This document shows positions 33,268 through 45,071 of a stretch of DNA of 64,000 nt, piece after piece (position 1 is the first letter of the stretch; each line of letters opens with the position of its first letter). The translations under genes and the position numbers were made by a program. The DNA is from Pleurostoma richardsiae (taxonomy: Eukaryota > Ascomycota > Sordariomycetes > Calosphaeriales > Pleurostomataceae): assembly GCA_030052745.1 (NCBI GenBank), contig JANBVO010000031.1:248001-312000 (forward strand), in the 5' to 3' direction. The notes beneath the pieces were generated by a model, which was given only the letters and a program-made list of their open reading frames with translations, had not been told where the DNA came from and ran no database searches.

Positions 33268-35022
33268 ATGACTGCCGAAAAGAATGTCGCCTCGGATACC
33301 GAGACCTCGTCTCTTGACGCCGGGGCCGTCAAGGCCCAGTACGCTGATACGACGCTCGAGCTTGTCGAGCAGTACGGTTCCACAGTCAACGAACTCACTC
33401 CGAAAAAGCTGCGGATTCTAAAGAACAAGCTGTATCTGCATATTCTTGTTCTGCTTGTTATAATCAATCTAATGCTCTTCGTAAGTTGCGAGCGATGCCA
33501 CCCTGCTGTTGGATCAAATCCCCGGTGTCATCACCAAGCTAACGCAACGCCGTTGTCGTGATGATACAGATCGACAAGTCAACACTTAGCCAGGCTTCAC
33601 TTCTTGGCATCCTTGAAGACACCGGCATGGGCAATTCAGAGTACAACAATCTAAACACCATTTTCTACACAGGTGCGTCATATGCAAGACACTGTCATTC
33701 GATAGCCTATCAGACTCTCCGCTTCGTCTTTATAGTAGCTCTTCTAACTCTGAGCTTTTGCAGGGTACATTGTTGGGCAGATCCCTGGCCAACTCTTAAT
33801 TCAACGGCTGCCTGTTCGTGTCTACGTATCCGGAAGCATATTTGTATGGGCCGTTATTGTCCTCCTGCATTGCCCTGCCAACAGCTATGGAGGCCTCATC
33901 CCACTTCGCTTCCTCCTCGGAGTTACTGAATCCACCATGGTCCCGGCGCTGGAGATCACCATGACTATGTTCTTCACTCCGCCGGAGCTGCACCAGATTC
34001 AGCCCCTGTTCTGGACATCCTGTGTCGCGTCGCCCATTCCTGCCGGCCTGCTGGCTTACGGCCTGCTCTTTAGCAAAAGCGACGTCAGCCCATGGAAATT
34101 CTTCATGATTGTCACTGGCGGTCTCACACTACTTCTGAGCATCCTCTCTGCGTTTGTGTATCCCAGTAACCCGGCGACTGCCTGGTTCCTCACGACAGAG
34201 GAGAAGGTCCACACCATTCAGCGGGTCCATGAAGCCACCAGGAGCTCCATCGAGCAGAAAAGGTTTAAGAAACACCAGCTCTACGAGGCACTGCACGACC
34301 CCATATCCTGGCTCTTCACCATTGCCACCTTCTGTCTGATGCTGGCCAACAACCTCGCCTTCCAGCTGAGCTTGCTCTACCTCGATCTCGGTGTCTCTAA
34401 CCTAGGCTCCACCCTGGTCTGGGTAGCAGCAGGTGGCTTCGCCCTCGTCGTCTGTGTCGTGGCAGCCGTCCTCCTTCGCCAGTTTCCCGGGTACAGCGCC
34501 TACTGGGCAGGACTGTGGTGCCTTCCCGCGATAGCTGGAAGTATTGGCATGGTCACATTGTCCTGGGACAAGACTATCCCACTCCTGGCTTGTCTGCTCC
34601 TCGCCACCAACACCTGGGGAATGACTTACATCATCTCACTGGGTTGGACGACGTCAAGCTGCGCCGGTCACACCAAGAAGCTAACACGGAACGCGATGTT
34701 CATGGCCGCTTACGGAATCTCCAACATCATCTCCCCTCAGCTTTGGAAGTCGGGAGGGCCGCGTTATTACGCGACCTGGATTGTCCAGATCCTCATTAGC
34801 TTCACCCTGACGCCCCTCATCCTCATCCTCATCCGCTGGCTGCTCAGCAGAAGGAATAAGGTGCGCAGGGAGTGGATCGCTGAACAACATGCGCGAGGCA
34901 ACTTTGGAGAAGGTTATATCGAGCAGACAACGGAGAGTGGCGAGATCGTCAAGACGAAGGTTGATATTTCTATGCTTGATCTCACGGACCTTGAGAATAA
35001 GTTCTTCATATATCCCCTGTAG
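33268..35022 (+). CDS. MFS permease, anion:cation symporter (Dal5/Tna1-like)
   Basis: Three exons (33268-33480, 33570-33672, 33764-35022) give 524 aa. The N-terminal cytoplasmic region (~55 residues) leads into about 12 hydrophobic segments. Family features are IDKSTLSQASLLGI after the first membrane segment, GYIVGQIPGQLLIQRLP in the second, RFLLGVTEST in the fourth and TTEEKVHTIQRV in the central loop. Members of this family carry nicotinate, allantoate, pantothenate and small organic acids inward with protons. Next to two aromatic hydroxylases it probably brings in an organic acid, but the cargo is not deducible. Confidence 0.9.
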
Positions 35023-35812
35023 CCCCATTTTCACAATTGCGGTTTCTTCTGGTCCAACGAGGCCCACGGTAGCTGTTACAATTAATCTAAGGGCCCCTCA
35101 GTTCTCTTTCCCACGCTATGTCTGTCCTATGTCTGTCTCTTGAACGTCTACTTGAACTATGGACTAGCCCGGGAGCTGCTGTTCGAGCCGTTGTTGGACA
35201 CACAAGCCAGCCCGCTGGTGGCCTCCTACCAGTAGCAAGAGTTTGTATATACTTCCTATCATCCTACTGCTACCTCGAGGAGCTTTTGAGATGGTCTAAT
35301 TAAAATTCCTTATTTACCACTAGTACAACGTGGCCCATAAGTCCGCCATCAGTAATGGTGTTTTGGCAGTGTAGGTGATTTGGGTGCTGCGGGTGCTATA
35401 TCTCTAGGTGTATACCAAGCCCAGACAGGTAGCAACAGAAGTGTAAGGTGTCGTTGGCAGAATCTCACAATAGGCAATAGACGCCCGGGACAACAGAGCA
35501 AGGGCTACGATTTAGCATGGGAAGACAATAGGTTACGGGGTGGATGCGATAACAAGCCAGGAGGAGCTACTTAGTATGTGGCTGCTTCGGAGCCTGGAAG
35601 GGGAGGGTCAGAGCAAGCAAATATTCGCAATAGGGTCTCTGCTAAGCCCATATCAGTCACACTGGCAGAAGAGGAGGATTGGTAGCTTGAGCGTTGTACA
35701 ATTAAAGGAAATAAGGCTACGAGGCACTTCATCGAGGTTGCTGAAGAGGTGCCCGAGGGCGTTACAGCTCCCCCCCGTTCCCCCTCCCTAATTCCCCTTC
35801 CAACTCCCCTTT
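35023..35812. other. Intergenic, no supported gene
   Basis: This lies between the permease 3' end and the 3' end of the zinc-finger gene. Several 60-84 codon frames on both strands lack any motif. A C-rich tract lies at 35770-35810. Confidence 0.4.
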
Positions 35813-36873
35813 TCACTTATGAGGACCTTTGCGGTCCTCTTCCTCCTGCTTGGCCGCCTGTCTGGCCTTCCAGGACGCCCAGCCGGACCGCTTTGGGTCC
35901 GACTTTGCGGCCGGGTTCTTCGGGCAGTTCTGTTCCTCATGCCGCTTGAGGGAATTGGGCATGATCAACTTGCCGCAATACCGGCACGGTTTTGGGTCCG
36001 GCCTTCGCCTCTGGGGGCGCCTAGTGGCCGTGGCCGTGGCCGTGGCCGGAAGCGAAGCAGAAGTTGGAATTCGGACCGGGATAGGAGCAGGAGGGGCAGG
36101 GGCAGAAGCAGGGGCAGTGGCAGGGGCGGTGGCAGGGGCTGGATGATTAGCCAGCAGTTGGTCTTGGCGGCGGCGGGAGCGAACGTTGATTTCACTAACA
36201 TTGAGTCAGCGGAGTGCGACTTAGGCATTATCCCGGGGACTTCTAATCCGGAGCTAGACTTGGCATGGGGAGTACAGGGACCGGAACACTTACTCGCCGA
36301 AGTCCTTCAAAACTGCCTGGTCCTGGTCACTGAAACCGCCTTGCTCAAGGAACTCATTGTTGATCGTATATGGCAGCTGATTGGGGTTGAAACGGAACGG
36401 CAACGGAATTCTGGCCTCCCAAGGGTTAGTAAACGTGCTAAGATAAACTACCATGCCTTAAAAGAGAGCCTTGGAGGGCTTGGAACATTACCCAGTAGCA
36501 TCTCGTACATAGGAGCTCTCTTGGAAGACTGTTCGGATTGCTTCCAAGCCTTCGAACTCCATGAATGCCTGTCCATTGATGTAGGTGAGAATCGTCTGTC
36601 TCAGACGGTCCAGTATGTGGCGCCGGATATACCGGCTTTGGTGAGGTCAACTTTGCGTCCTTCGAGGACTTGAATGAGCCCGGGGTATTCGATCCGTACC
36701 TCTCAGCTCCGTATGACTTCTCAAGAATAGCTCCAATAACTTTCTGCAATCTTTCCAGACACTGACGTTAGTCTAGGTCCAGGTGCAAATTTGCCTGGCA
36801 GCTTGTGTCGGGCGTACATCTCTATGCCTTGCTGGCTGGTAAACACGTCCTGGTTGTGCTGGGAGTCATCCAT
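35813..36873 (-). CDS. Zinc-finger protein, integrity uncertain
   Basis: The 3' half is well supported by three exons with canonical junctions: the exon ending at 36492, 36294-36410 and 35813-36194. They read ...RDATG, then IPLPFRFNPNQLPY...KDFG, then a Pro/Ala-rich linker (APATAPATAPASAP) and a zinc-binding motif CRYCGKLIMPNS...RHEEQNC (C-x2-C-x11-H-x4-C) followed by a charged tail. Upstream, clearly protein-like segments (QKVIGAILEKSYGAER, IEYPGLIQVLEGRK, GISGATYWT, QTILTYINGQAFMEF) lie in different frames with no room for introns. The 5' part is therefore either broken by frameshifts or mis-sequenced. A possible ATG is at 36873. Function and family are not known. The longer plus-strand frame here is its shadow. 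Confidence 0.5.
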
Positions 36874-38322
36874 CTTGTTGAGCGGCAGAGCGGATATCGA
36901 GGGGAGCTTGAGGTACGGCGTAGTTCGACAAGAGAAACAATGCCCCTCTAGAATTAAAGGTGAAGGCAACGTCCTTGCGATGGTAGAGTCTCGGTACGGT
37001 CAACGTTTGGTGGAGGAAGGATTTTGGCGCGCTTCAAGATCGAGAGGTTGGCGAAAGTTGATAGAAATCTCCGTTACATGAATAAAGCTGGGCAGGCTTT
37101 GACAAATTATATGATTGGATAGCTTTGTTCTTTCGTAAAACAAGCTCCAATTGTGAGGCATTTGGCAGACCTCAGCGTGACGACGACGACGATCTGTACA
37201 AGCTCTTTTGACGTGAGAGACACCGCCGGGTCAAGGTAATATCTTGTTACAGGTCGTCTAAACAGACAATATTGATTCGAGACACATCCAAGTAGTCTGT
37301 TAATGTTTCGTTCTATCTGGAGCTGCTTTGAAGGATTCCCTTTCATACCTACCTACCTATGAATGTGGTGCTGTTGGTCTCCCCTTTGGTCTATCAGGGT
37401 GTCACTCAAATGCTTTTCAAGGGGTGATGTATTGCCGTCACACGGCGTTCAAAGTGAAGAGGAAGAAAGAAAAGACTACAGCTGAGAAAGGGTGACACCT
37501 ATTACGAAGGCCAAGGTCTCGAAAAGGTGTGAACGCCGACTTCCTTGCCTCTGGGTTGTTATATGGTCGTCGAGTTGAACTGTGAACGGCTTCCGTCATA
37601 CCGTTCCCTGACAGATGGGGTACGATATACCTTTACAGTCTGCGCATAACTAAAGAGGCGAGATTGAAACTCGAGCTCATGAACGAGAGCCGTTCAGGGA
37701 TCGAGCAACCTTTGTCTACTCATCGCCTCCCTCCATATACAACCGACATTCATTATCCGGCCTCTCCGATGTTCTTGCAAAGGCTATCTTTCGCCTCCAC
37801 TCTGCCAACGCAGTCAGCTGAACTCAAACCATGAGCACTAATGCAAATGCCAAGGATAGGTAGGATTCCGGCGATGAATCACGCTTATATATTTTCTAGA
37901 GCGCTACGCGGAGGTGTATCCCCGAACCTTGTAGGCTGTAATCGAGTGCCATGACTGTACCGCTGCGATTCCAATCGCTTCTTGCATCTAACTCGTAATT
38001 ACACCTGTCCATGGCCACTTCCAACCTGAGTCCTACGGCATATCGCAGTTTGACGTAAAGTATCTCAATCCTATAGAAGTCGCTTCAATGCACATATCGT
38101 GGGGCTATTTTTGTTCGATTGAAATGCAAGTGGTTCTAAATACCGCAACCTGCCAACACGCGCGCCCTTTTCGCGACATGAAATTGGTTGTCACGCCCTA
38201 CGGCCCCTACCAAAAAAAAAAAACAAAAAAAACGTAACTTATCTCACACTGCTTTCCAGCAAACCATACACCAAGTCTCTCTTCAGTATACAATTCGCGC
38301 GCGACTACTTCATCATCCCAGC
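36874..38322. other. Intergenic, no supported gene; homopolymer A tract
   Basis: Nearly 1.45 kb has no recognisable gene on either strand. An A-rich tract broken by one C lies at about 38212-38232, shortly before the acetyltransferase start. Confidence 0.45.
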
Positions 38323-38889
38323 ATGGCCATCAACGACGTTAGCTTCCGGCTCGCGACGATAGAAGACGTAGCCAAACTCGAGACCCTGATAAACACGGCC
38401 TTCCGCAACGATACAACCACGCAGGTGTTCCTGTCCGCTGACCACGCCCGCATCGATGTCACAGACGTACCGAGCATAGAAGCCAAGATTGCCCAGCCAG
38501 ACTGTGCGGTCCTGGTAGCCACCGACCCGGACGGCACGCTCGTAGCCCACTGCTCCGTGCGCAAGCTCGAGGACGGCCGTGCATGGTTCGGCATGCTTGC
38601 CGTGGACGTTCGTTCACAAAGCCGCGGTCTGGGCAGCCAAGTGATTGCGTACGCCGAAAACTATGCTCGCCGGGAATGGGGCGCCAGGAGGTTGGAATTT
38701 GACGTCGTGTGCACGCGAGCAGATTTGATTGCGTGGTACACACGACAGGGCTATCGGGCGACTGGGGAAACGAAGCCGTTTCCATACGACCATCACGGCA
38801 ATTGGAGAGGGATATTGAGGGATGATTTGCACTTTATCATCTTGGGAAAGGACCTATCTGAAGGCACCTTTGCAGCAAAGCCTCAATAG
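38323..38889 (+). CDS. GNAT family N-acetyltransferase
   Basis: This is an intronless 188 aa frame from the ATG at 38323; the frame is open upstream, but only from non-ATG codons through an A-rich tract. The N-terminal strand FRLATIEDVAKLETLI and central VLVATDPDGTLVAHC lead into WFGMLAVDVRSQSRGLGSQVI, the acetyl-CoA-binding motif A (RxxGxG type). FDVVCTRADLIAWYTRQGY is the motif B region. It should acetylate an amine with acetyl-CoA; the substrate is unknown. Confidence 0.9.
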   Translation: MAINDVSFRLATIEDVAKLETLINTAFRNDTTTQVFLSADHARIDVTDVPSIEAKIAQPDCAVLVATDPDGTLVAHCSVRKLEDGRAWFGMLAVDVRSQSRGLGSQVIAYAENYARREWGARRLEFDVVCTRADLIAWYTRQGYRATGETKPFPYDHHGNWRGILRDDLHFIILGKDLSEGTFAAKPQ

Positions 38890-39711
38890 TGTCGACCCGG
38901 TTCTTCGAGCTCCGAGCATCTAAGTATACTTTATATGCCTGGCATGGAGACTACCTACTGGAGGTGTTTGTACAGACAACGGCTCAGTACGACGCCGGAA
39001 TGACAGCCAAGCGTCCACCATCATTTAGAATGACCATACAGTTACATTCGCTAGGAGATGAACGCTTATGTATTTGAGGTTGCCTCCTTGCTCTTAGGCT
39101 CACCTGAGAAGTTAGAAGCGAAGTCCTTCTTGTTGCACGGCCCAGACCTTAGTAGCCGCTTGGCAAGCGCTCGAAGTCGAACATGATAGGTTTGAGCAGG
39201 AGCAAGAGGTTCGTCACTCGTATCCAACAAGGAGGAAAGGTCTGGCTCGTCTATGTAGCTGCCCTGGACTACCAAGTTCCAGTGAAGCGTATGTGACATA
39301 CGCGAATCGCCAACATGCAGTTTCTATAACAGAGCTCTACGCCTCAACGAGTTGGCGAATTATAGTATATAATGTAGTATAAGGTGATGTATATGATCTA
39401 TAGAAAAGCCGGAAAGGTATAGCTGGAAAACTGAGACTGGCTCCGGCAAGTCTATAGAGTCTTAGACGAAGAGATAATATATTAGATCCAGTTTTACTTC
39501 AGCCACTAAGACTATCAGCTCGCTACTTGATAAGTTTATACTTGAGTTGCGTTTAGCAATTTATCCCGCCCTCCTGTCGCCACAGTAGCACAATACTTGT
39601 CGTCACTATTTTCAAAATATGTACACAAACTTCATCTAGCTTCTATCGGATGAGTGATAAGAAGCTGAAGAATTACCACACCGAAGATTCATATAGATAA
39701 CTTCTTGGGAC
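38890..39711. other. Intergenic, no confident gene
   Basis: A minus-strand frame of 77 codons (39066-39299) begins with ATG but matches nothing I know. The rest is AT-rich and non-coding. Confidence 0.4.
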
Positions 39712-40779
39712 CTACTTCATAGGCTGTCTTATGGCAAGCTTGGAGAACCCTCCGCCCTGAGCTGTTACCCGTTGGATCTCCTTTAGGATGTTCTCCGCAC
39801 TATCGTCCATCACCCTGACCCGCATCAATCGAAAAGACGTTCCATATTGGTCAATGGCCCAAGACAGTGCTTCCCACGCTCTTTTGTAGTTATCAGGACG
39901 CGCAGGTAGACTGATCGGTGCGCCAGCTCCGGGAGGCTGGATAGTGAAGTCCAAGTTTGGCGTTGCCAGGGGCATCACGAACCGCTTGTTCTCGCGGAGC
40001 AAAGTGGAGATGAGCTGGGTCTCGTCCGAGACGCATCGCAGCATCTGATCTCCGGATACCGGAACGCCGGCTGCGTCGAAGGCCCATGTAAACGAGTCCA
40101 ATCCTAGCTCCTCGAGAGCCTGGGAAATCTGGGCGGAGACGTCTTCTGCCGAGTAGTCAAAACATCGCGTGGCTCCACGCTGCTGGAGAACGGGGAACTG
40201 ATCGGGAGTTCCTGTCACGATTATGGGATAGATGCCGCTGGCGACAGCGAACTGGAGCGCACAGTATCCAACAGCAGCTGTGGCACCCCAGAGGAGGAGT
40301 GCTCCTTTCTGCTGGGAAGCCTGCCTCTCCGAGGGTAGTGGGAGTCTGAGCCGGTTGTATAGAGCATCGGCGGCTGTCATTGCCACGACAGTCAAGCAGG
40401 CCGCGTCCGGCTGGGGGAGCTGGGTAGGGACCTTGAACAGCATGGTCTCGGGACATGCCAGGTATGCTTGGTGCGTGCCGTACTTGGCAGGGCGGCCTAT
40501 GCCCGATGGAGTGTAGCCCGCGACAACATCTCCTTTCCGGAAGGTGGAGCTTTGCCCGGGCGTCTCTATAACCTCGCCGCAGAAGTCATAGCCCAGCACG
40601 GTATGCGTAATACCTAGATGAGTGGCGTGCTTGATGTCGGCCGGATTGACGCCGGAAAACAGAGTCTTGATCAAGAGCTCATCGCCTGAGGGATTCGGCA
40701 ACTCGTCCCGCTCAATGACCTCGAAGTGAGCATGCTGGTCTACAAACAATGCTTTAAAAGGCAGACTCATGGTGCTCAT
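39712..40779 (-). CDS. MDR-type oxidoreductase (zinc-independent, enoyl reductase-like)
   Basis: This is an intronless 355 aa frame; the ATG at 40779 gives MSTMSLPF. The GroES-like half contains NPSGDELLIKTLFSGVNPAD and GYDFCGEVIE. The nucleotide-binding half contains LLWGATAAVGYCALQFA. No zinc-ligand cysteines of the classical alcohol dehydrogenases are present. The layout matches the medium-chain reductases related to LovC/ToxD-like trans-enoyl reductases of fungal secondary metabolism, but no polyketide synthase is in the window, so a stand-alone quinone or enone reductase is as likely. It is divergent from the gene for a secreted binding protein. Confidence 0.88.
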   Translation of the reverse strand: MSTMSLPFKALFVDQHAHFEVIERDELPNPSGDELLIKTLFSGVNPADIKHATHLGITHTVLGYDFCGEVIETPGQSSTFRKGDVVAGYTPSGIGRPAKYGTHQAYLACPETMLFKVPTQLPQPDAACLTVVAMTAADALYNRLRLPLPSERQASQQKGALLLWGATAAVGYCALQFAVASGIYPIIVTGTPDQFPVLQQRGATRCFDYSAEDVSAQISQALEELGLDSFTWAFDAAGVPVSGDQMLRCVSDETQLISTLLRENKRFVMPLATPNLDFTIQPPGAGAPISLPARPDNYKRAWEALSWAIDQYGTSFRLMRVRVMDDSAENILKEIQRVTAQGGGFSKLAIRQPMK

Positions 40780-41497
40780 AGTCAAGCGTTGCGATGTTTT
40801 CAGGATACTTGCCCAGCTGCGACGTGGTATAGCCAGTAATTTAATGTTCAGGAGACCGAATACTCCGTATCTAGTGCGAAGCGTCCAGGGTGGCTGGTGC
40901 GGAAGATGCCGGTCGGCCGCTTACCAATATCAGGACATGCCCACGCGTACGGGATCTTTGAACGGATCAGGTAATGGCGACCGTCCTTTGTGCGCAGATT
41001 TGTCAGTCCATGCGTGCGTGATCTTCTGCGGCCTCTCCCGATGGCTCATGTCCCTGGTCAGGTAGTCCATAGGATCCACCCTCGGCTTTCTGTCTTAGTA
41101 ACCTGAGCCAGGGCCGGCACACGTGGGGCCTCATTCCCCTTACTAGCACTCTTTACGCGGGACTTGGAATAACGTTAAAAAGGTTCCGAAAGTGCCGTAC
41201 CCATAATCTTCTGACAAATGATTACGCGACTCCAGACTACGACTTATCACGACAGGGTCAATGTCGTGTTAAGCGTGTGCACAGCCACGGCTTGGACCTT
41301 GAAAACTCGGTATATCGCAATACAGACTAGAAAGACGTAATTAGCGTAATCTATCTGTATGACGGTGCAAGATGAAGGCCAAGGAGTGAGCGACTGTACA
41401 TAATTCAAGATGTAAATAAATACAATTCATCATCTCCTTCGTCTATACCAGACTGTCTGGCCGGCACCCTGGGTTCAACACAGTCCCTGACAACACC
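40780..41497. other. Divergent promoter region
   Basis: This lies between the MDR gene and the binding-protein gene. One TTCCG lies at 41184-41188. No coding signal is seen. Confidence 0.45.
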
Positions 41498-42642
41498 ATG
41501 AAGCCTCAGTCTGCCTTCCTGTCGCTCCTTCTGCTAGGAGTGGCGAGCACGTATGATATCAGCCTTGCATTTGACTCCGCGCCTGCGATTGAGAACAGGA
41601 CTATCGACGAGATCTATGCCGCAGCCCTGAACGAAGGCGGAGTCGTCACTGTCTGGTTTGGCGGTGACGAGCCAAATCAGCAAGATTCGCTGAAGAACGC
41701 TTTTGAGACGCGTTTCCCGGGTATCACACTTAACATCACAGTCGACCTCTCCAAGTACCACGACGGCAAAATCGACCAACAACTTGCCACTGGGAACGTC
41801 TATGTCGACAACGTCGCGTTACAGACAGTGCACGATTTTCCCAGGTGGGAGGCGGAAGGGGCACTGCTCCACTATGCGCCGGTCGGTTTCTACGAGATCT
41901 ACCCTGCTTTCCGCCACATTCGGGCTGCGTGGTATGCCGTTCTTGGCTTCTCCTGGAGCTTCGTATACAATACGAACAAGGTCACGAATCCACCAAAAGA
42001 GTTCCCAGACTTCCTAAAGCCGGAGTATAAGGACAAGCTCGTCCTCACCTACCCAAATGACGATGATGCTGTTCTCTTCGCGTTCGATCTTATGTAAGCG
42101 TATCTGTACCCTTTGAAACGGACGCAACCGAAGTCTAACCGGCCTACGTTTCTAGTCTGCAGCAATATGGATACTCCTGGTTCGAGCGCCTCCTGGCCCA
42201 GAATCCCCGTTGGGTACGCGGGACTGCCACGCCTGTCACTCTTCTCTCGCAAGAGAATAGTAGCCTAGCCTTGACATTCACCTCGTCGATCGGGCTGACG
42301 CCGGTGGCCCCGCTCAACATCACTTTGCCTCAGAAAGGCAGCTTCGTCTCCTGGGGGCAAACATCTGCTATCTTGAAGGACGCGCCGCATCCGGAGGGGG
42401 CCAAGCTCTTCGCTAACTACTTAGTTAGTGAAGGGGGCCAGAGGCAGACCGGCAGCTTCAGCATCCGCGTGGACGTCCCTTCTCCCAATGATTACCCCAG
42501 TATCTTCGAGATACCCGCAACAAATCCAACAGAATTTCCGAGGTTTATGGGCGACAGGAACCGTGTCGAGAGGCTCAGATTCTTCTTCGAGGATAAGCTT
42601 GGTACAGCCCAGGGTCTGAGCCCTCTGATTGATGGCGTGTAA
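41498..42642 (+). CDS. Secreted periplasmic-type solute-binding protein
   Basis: Two exons (41498-42093, 42156-42642) give 360 aa. Residues 1-18 are a signal peptide (short basic start, SAFLSLLLLGVAS). The mature part resembles bacterial ABC-transporter iron/solute-binding proteins: VVTVWFGGDEPNQQDSL and FETRFPGITLNI near the start, then YNTNKV and PEYKDKLVLTYPNDDDAV. Asn-X-Ser/Thr sites such as NRT, NIT and NSS would allow glycosylation. Fungi lack the partner ABC importer of bacteria, so the protein must act without it, perhaps outside the cell. The family is found in many ascomycetes and is generally ascribed to ancient transfer from bacteria. The single 62 nt intron argues that this copy is long established. 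Confidence 0.85.
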
Positions 42643-43190
42643 CGAGAATGGTATCGGCAAGACGAAAACCAAAATCGCATTTGACGGCGCCTGATATCGA
42701 AATGCGCTTCCACCCGACCATATGATTTTACGTACAACATATGAGAAAATATAGCCCTTAGGATAGACCGTGCCACAACATAGACAACACCCTGGTACCC
42801 CCGTTTCATTCTGTTCCCTACAGCTCGTCGTAGCGAGAGGCCAAGAGCCTTCTGGGTGCAAAAGCCCGCAACGCGAGATGAACGACGTAGAGCTTGTAAC
42901 AGTTATGCTCTAATAACTTCTAACTTTATTCTTCTCCAGCAGGCATCTTTAGAAGATAAAAAGGACGGTTTCTACGACCTATTACATAATAAGCTTAAAT
43001 GCGAGCATTCGCGGGGGCTGTGAAGCCTTCTGAGCGGATCGTTACAGGAGGTGCGTCGGTCACAACTTCTATCCTCGCTAGTTGACATGTATCTTGATCT
43101 TGTCGGTAAAAGAGAGAAAGGGATAATCATCCATAAGTGGCTGTCGTTCTAGGTGCGTGACCGTATCCTTTTTACGTGGAAAAGTCGCCA
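42643..43190. other. Convergent intergenic region
   Basis: This lies between the 3' ends of the binding-protein gene and the acyl-CoA dehydrogenase gene. A minus-strand frame of 146 codons (42421-42861) overlaps the former in antisense and is not called. Confidence 0.5.
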
Positions 43191-45071
43191 TTACAGGTGC
43201 CCTCTACTGACGTCTTTCCGGAGCTCTGCCGAGATCTTCAGTGCCCTCTTAGTTGCGAAATCTAATAGAATCTCTTCGCTCCCGCCGGGAACAGTGAGGG
43301 CCTTAACATCACGCCATATGCGCTCGACTCGCTCGCCCCGGCCACCCCTCGTTAAGCCAACACCACCCATAATTTGAATGGCCTCGCGGACAACGTGCTC
43401 TAAGACGATACCAGCATGGGCTTTGAGTTGAGCCGTAGTACCCGCGAGGAGGAATTCTGCTTCTATAGAGGATAGTTGGCTCAATTGGTATATTAGACTC
43501 TGCTTGAAACGTTAATGGGCTTTCTTGCGGCTAGAGTGAATTTGCATGCAGTGCAATAAGATGCACATGTCCTTACCTCTATCCAGGACTGCAGTGCCTC
43601 TGTTTCCCTGCTTATATTTGCAAACTTGAATCGTATGATCGCTATCCGAGGAGTTTAGGTCTCGTCTCAGCAACAAGGCGTCACCTGCTGGTGGTACTTA
43701 CCGTGATCTGTCATAGGTTTTCCGAATGTTTGTCTGCTCAGTGCGTATCTGAGAATACTCGTCAGTGTTCTGCGAAGATAGAAAAAGATTGCTCAACAAA
43801 ATTAGAACATACTCTATTGAGTCCTCCAAGCATACTCTGGCGCATCGTAGAGCCTGGAAACCGAGAAATAGTCTCTGCGTTCAATATTTAATACATGGGA
43901 TGTTTCTCAGAGAAGACTTGACGCTATTTACCTCGTGATTGAAATTGGACATGACATATTTGAGGCCCTTTCGACGTTCTCCCACTACCATGTCAAGCGA
44001 AACCCTGACGTCGTCGAAATCAACAAAAGCCGTGCCGGCGGCCGTAGAGCCTGACATGGTCATGTGTTTTGTGGTAACGCCCTCTGTACGCGGGATTACT
44101 AGAAGGGTGAACCCCCCGCCGGATTCCCTAGTAAGGGTGAGGAAGTAGTCAGCGTACATGCCGGACGTGATCCACTACTCAACAGGGTGGCTTGTCAGCT
44201 AATTGCTTTGGGTAGCAGGTGCGACGGTCCATGATTGGCAACCTACTTTCTTTTGGCCATTCACGACAAAATGGGAACCATCACTAGAAACGACTGCTTC
44301 TGTCTGGAGTCCTTGGACATCTGAACCAGCCTCTGGTTCTGTGATAGCTAATGCAATGCGCGCGTCGCCGGAGAGGATTTTCTGTACAATGCTTTTAGAG
44401 TCAGTCAACGTGTGCTTCTTGCGAGTTGTCGCATCCCTTACGTTTTCTGCGTATTGCCAGCGCCGAATCTCTGAATTGCGGGGACCGCAAGTGTCTATGT
44501 GGGATATTAGGATAATACAACAAACACGATCTCCGAGATACTCACGACTCCACCGACAAGGCCGTTTTCGACACTGGCAGGTAAAGTCCATGTCAGCGTC
44601 AAAGCTCACTCGATATAGGGTGCACATACCCTATGCCACCGACACGGCCGAATTCATCGTGTATGATGAAGTCATGGAAACCGTCCCACTCGCCAGGATC
44701 AATGTTGCCAATGATGGGATATTTCCCTCGCCACTCCTTGGGAATAGCACTGCCAGAAGCCATGGGCATAAGGAGTCCATCGTCTGCGGCTTTCTTGTAT
44801 AGGGTATGAGGAAGTACCCCTGACTTTTCCCACTCTTGGCTGTGCGGAATGAGGTTCTTAGTCGGGTTAGTGATATAAGGTGTTCAGTACGAGGACCGAG
44901 CAGAAGTAGATGTGGTACCTCGTCAACCCAAGATCTCATCGCCTGCCGAAGCCTCCGATGGGTGTCGCTGTAGTAAGGACTCGGATATCCCCGTGCCCAA
45001 GGAGGTTCCGCGAAGGGCAGTTTTGACCCAAACACCCATTTGGTCTTGACATCATCTGAAAGGGTGGCCAT
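43191..45071 (-). CDS. Acyl-CoA dehydrogenase
   Basis: Ten exons (44919-45071, 44630-44856, 44546-44573, 44442-44494, 44247-44391, 43932-44174, 43813-43874, 43702-43748, 43577-43641, 43191-43499) give 443 aa with every phase consistent. The FAD/substrate motif ALAITEPEAGSDV is in exon 5, WITSGMYADYFLTL opens exon 6, RQTFGKPM is in exon 8 and IQIMGGVGLTRGG is in exon 10. Three exons are under 55 nt. The enzyme should introduce an alpha-beta double bond into an acyl-CoA, passing electrons to ETF or, if peroxisomal, directly to oxygen. It shares a 402 nt divergent promoter with the P450 gene. Paired with the CoA ligase at 52.3 kb, it suggests side-chain beta-oxidation of the cluster's substrate. 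Confidence 0.92.

Noticed and set aside
35819-36673. 284-codon plus-strand frame rich in Gly/Arg
   Set aside because: It is antisense to the Pro/Ala linker and zinc-finger exons of the minus-strand gene; its repetitive Arg/Gly stretch is the complement of that linker and it has no domain of its own.
39066-39299. 77-codon minus-strand frame
   Set aside because: It starts with ATG but lacks any motif or splice partners; it is in AT-rich DNA where short frames arise by chance.
39712-42642. Polyketide-type cluster suggested by the enoyl-reductase-like MDR protein
   Set aside because: There is no polyketide synthase, NRPS or terpene synthase anywhere in the window, and the MDR family is broad.
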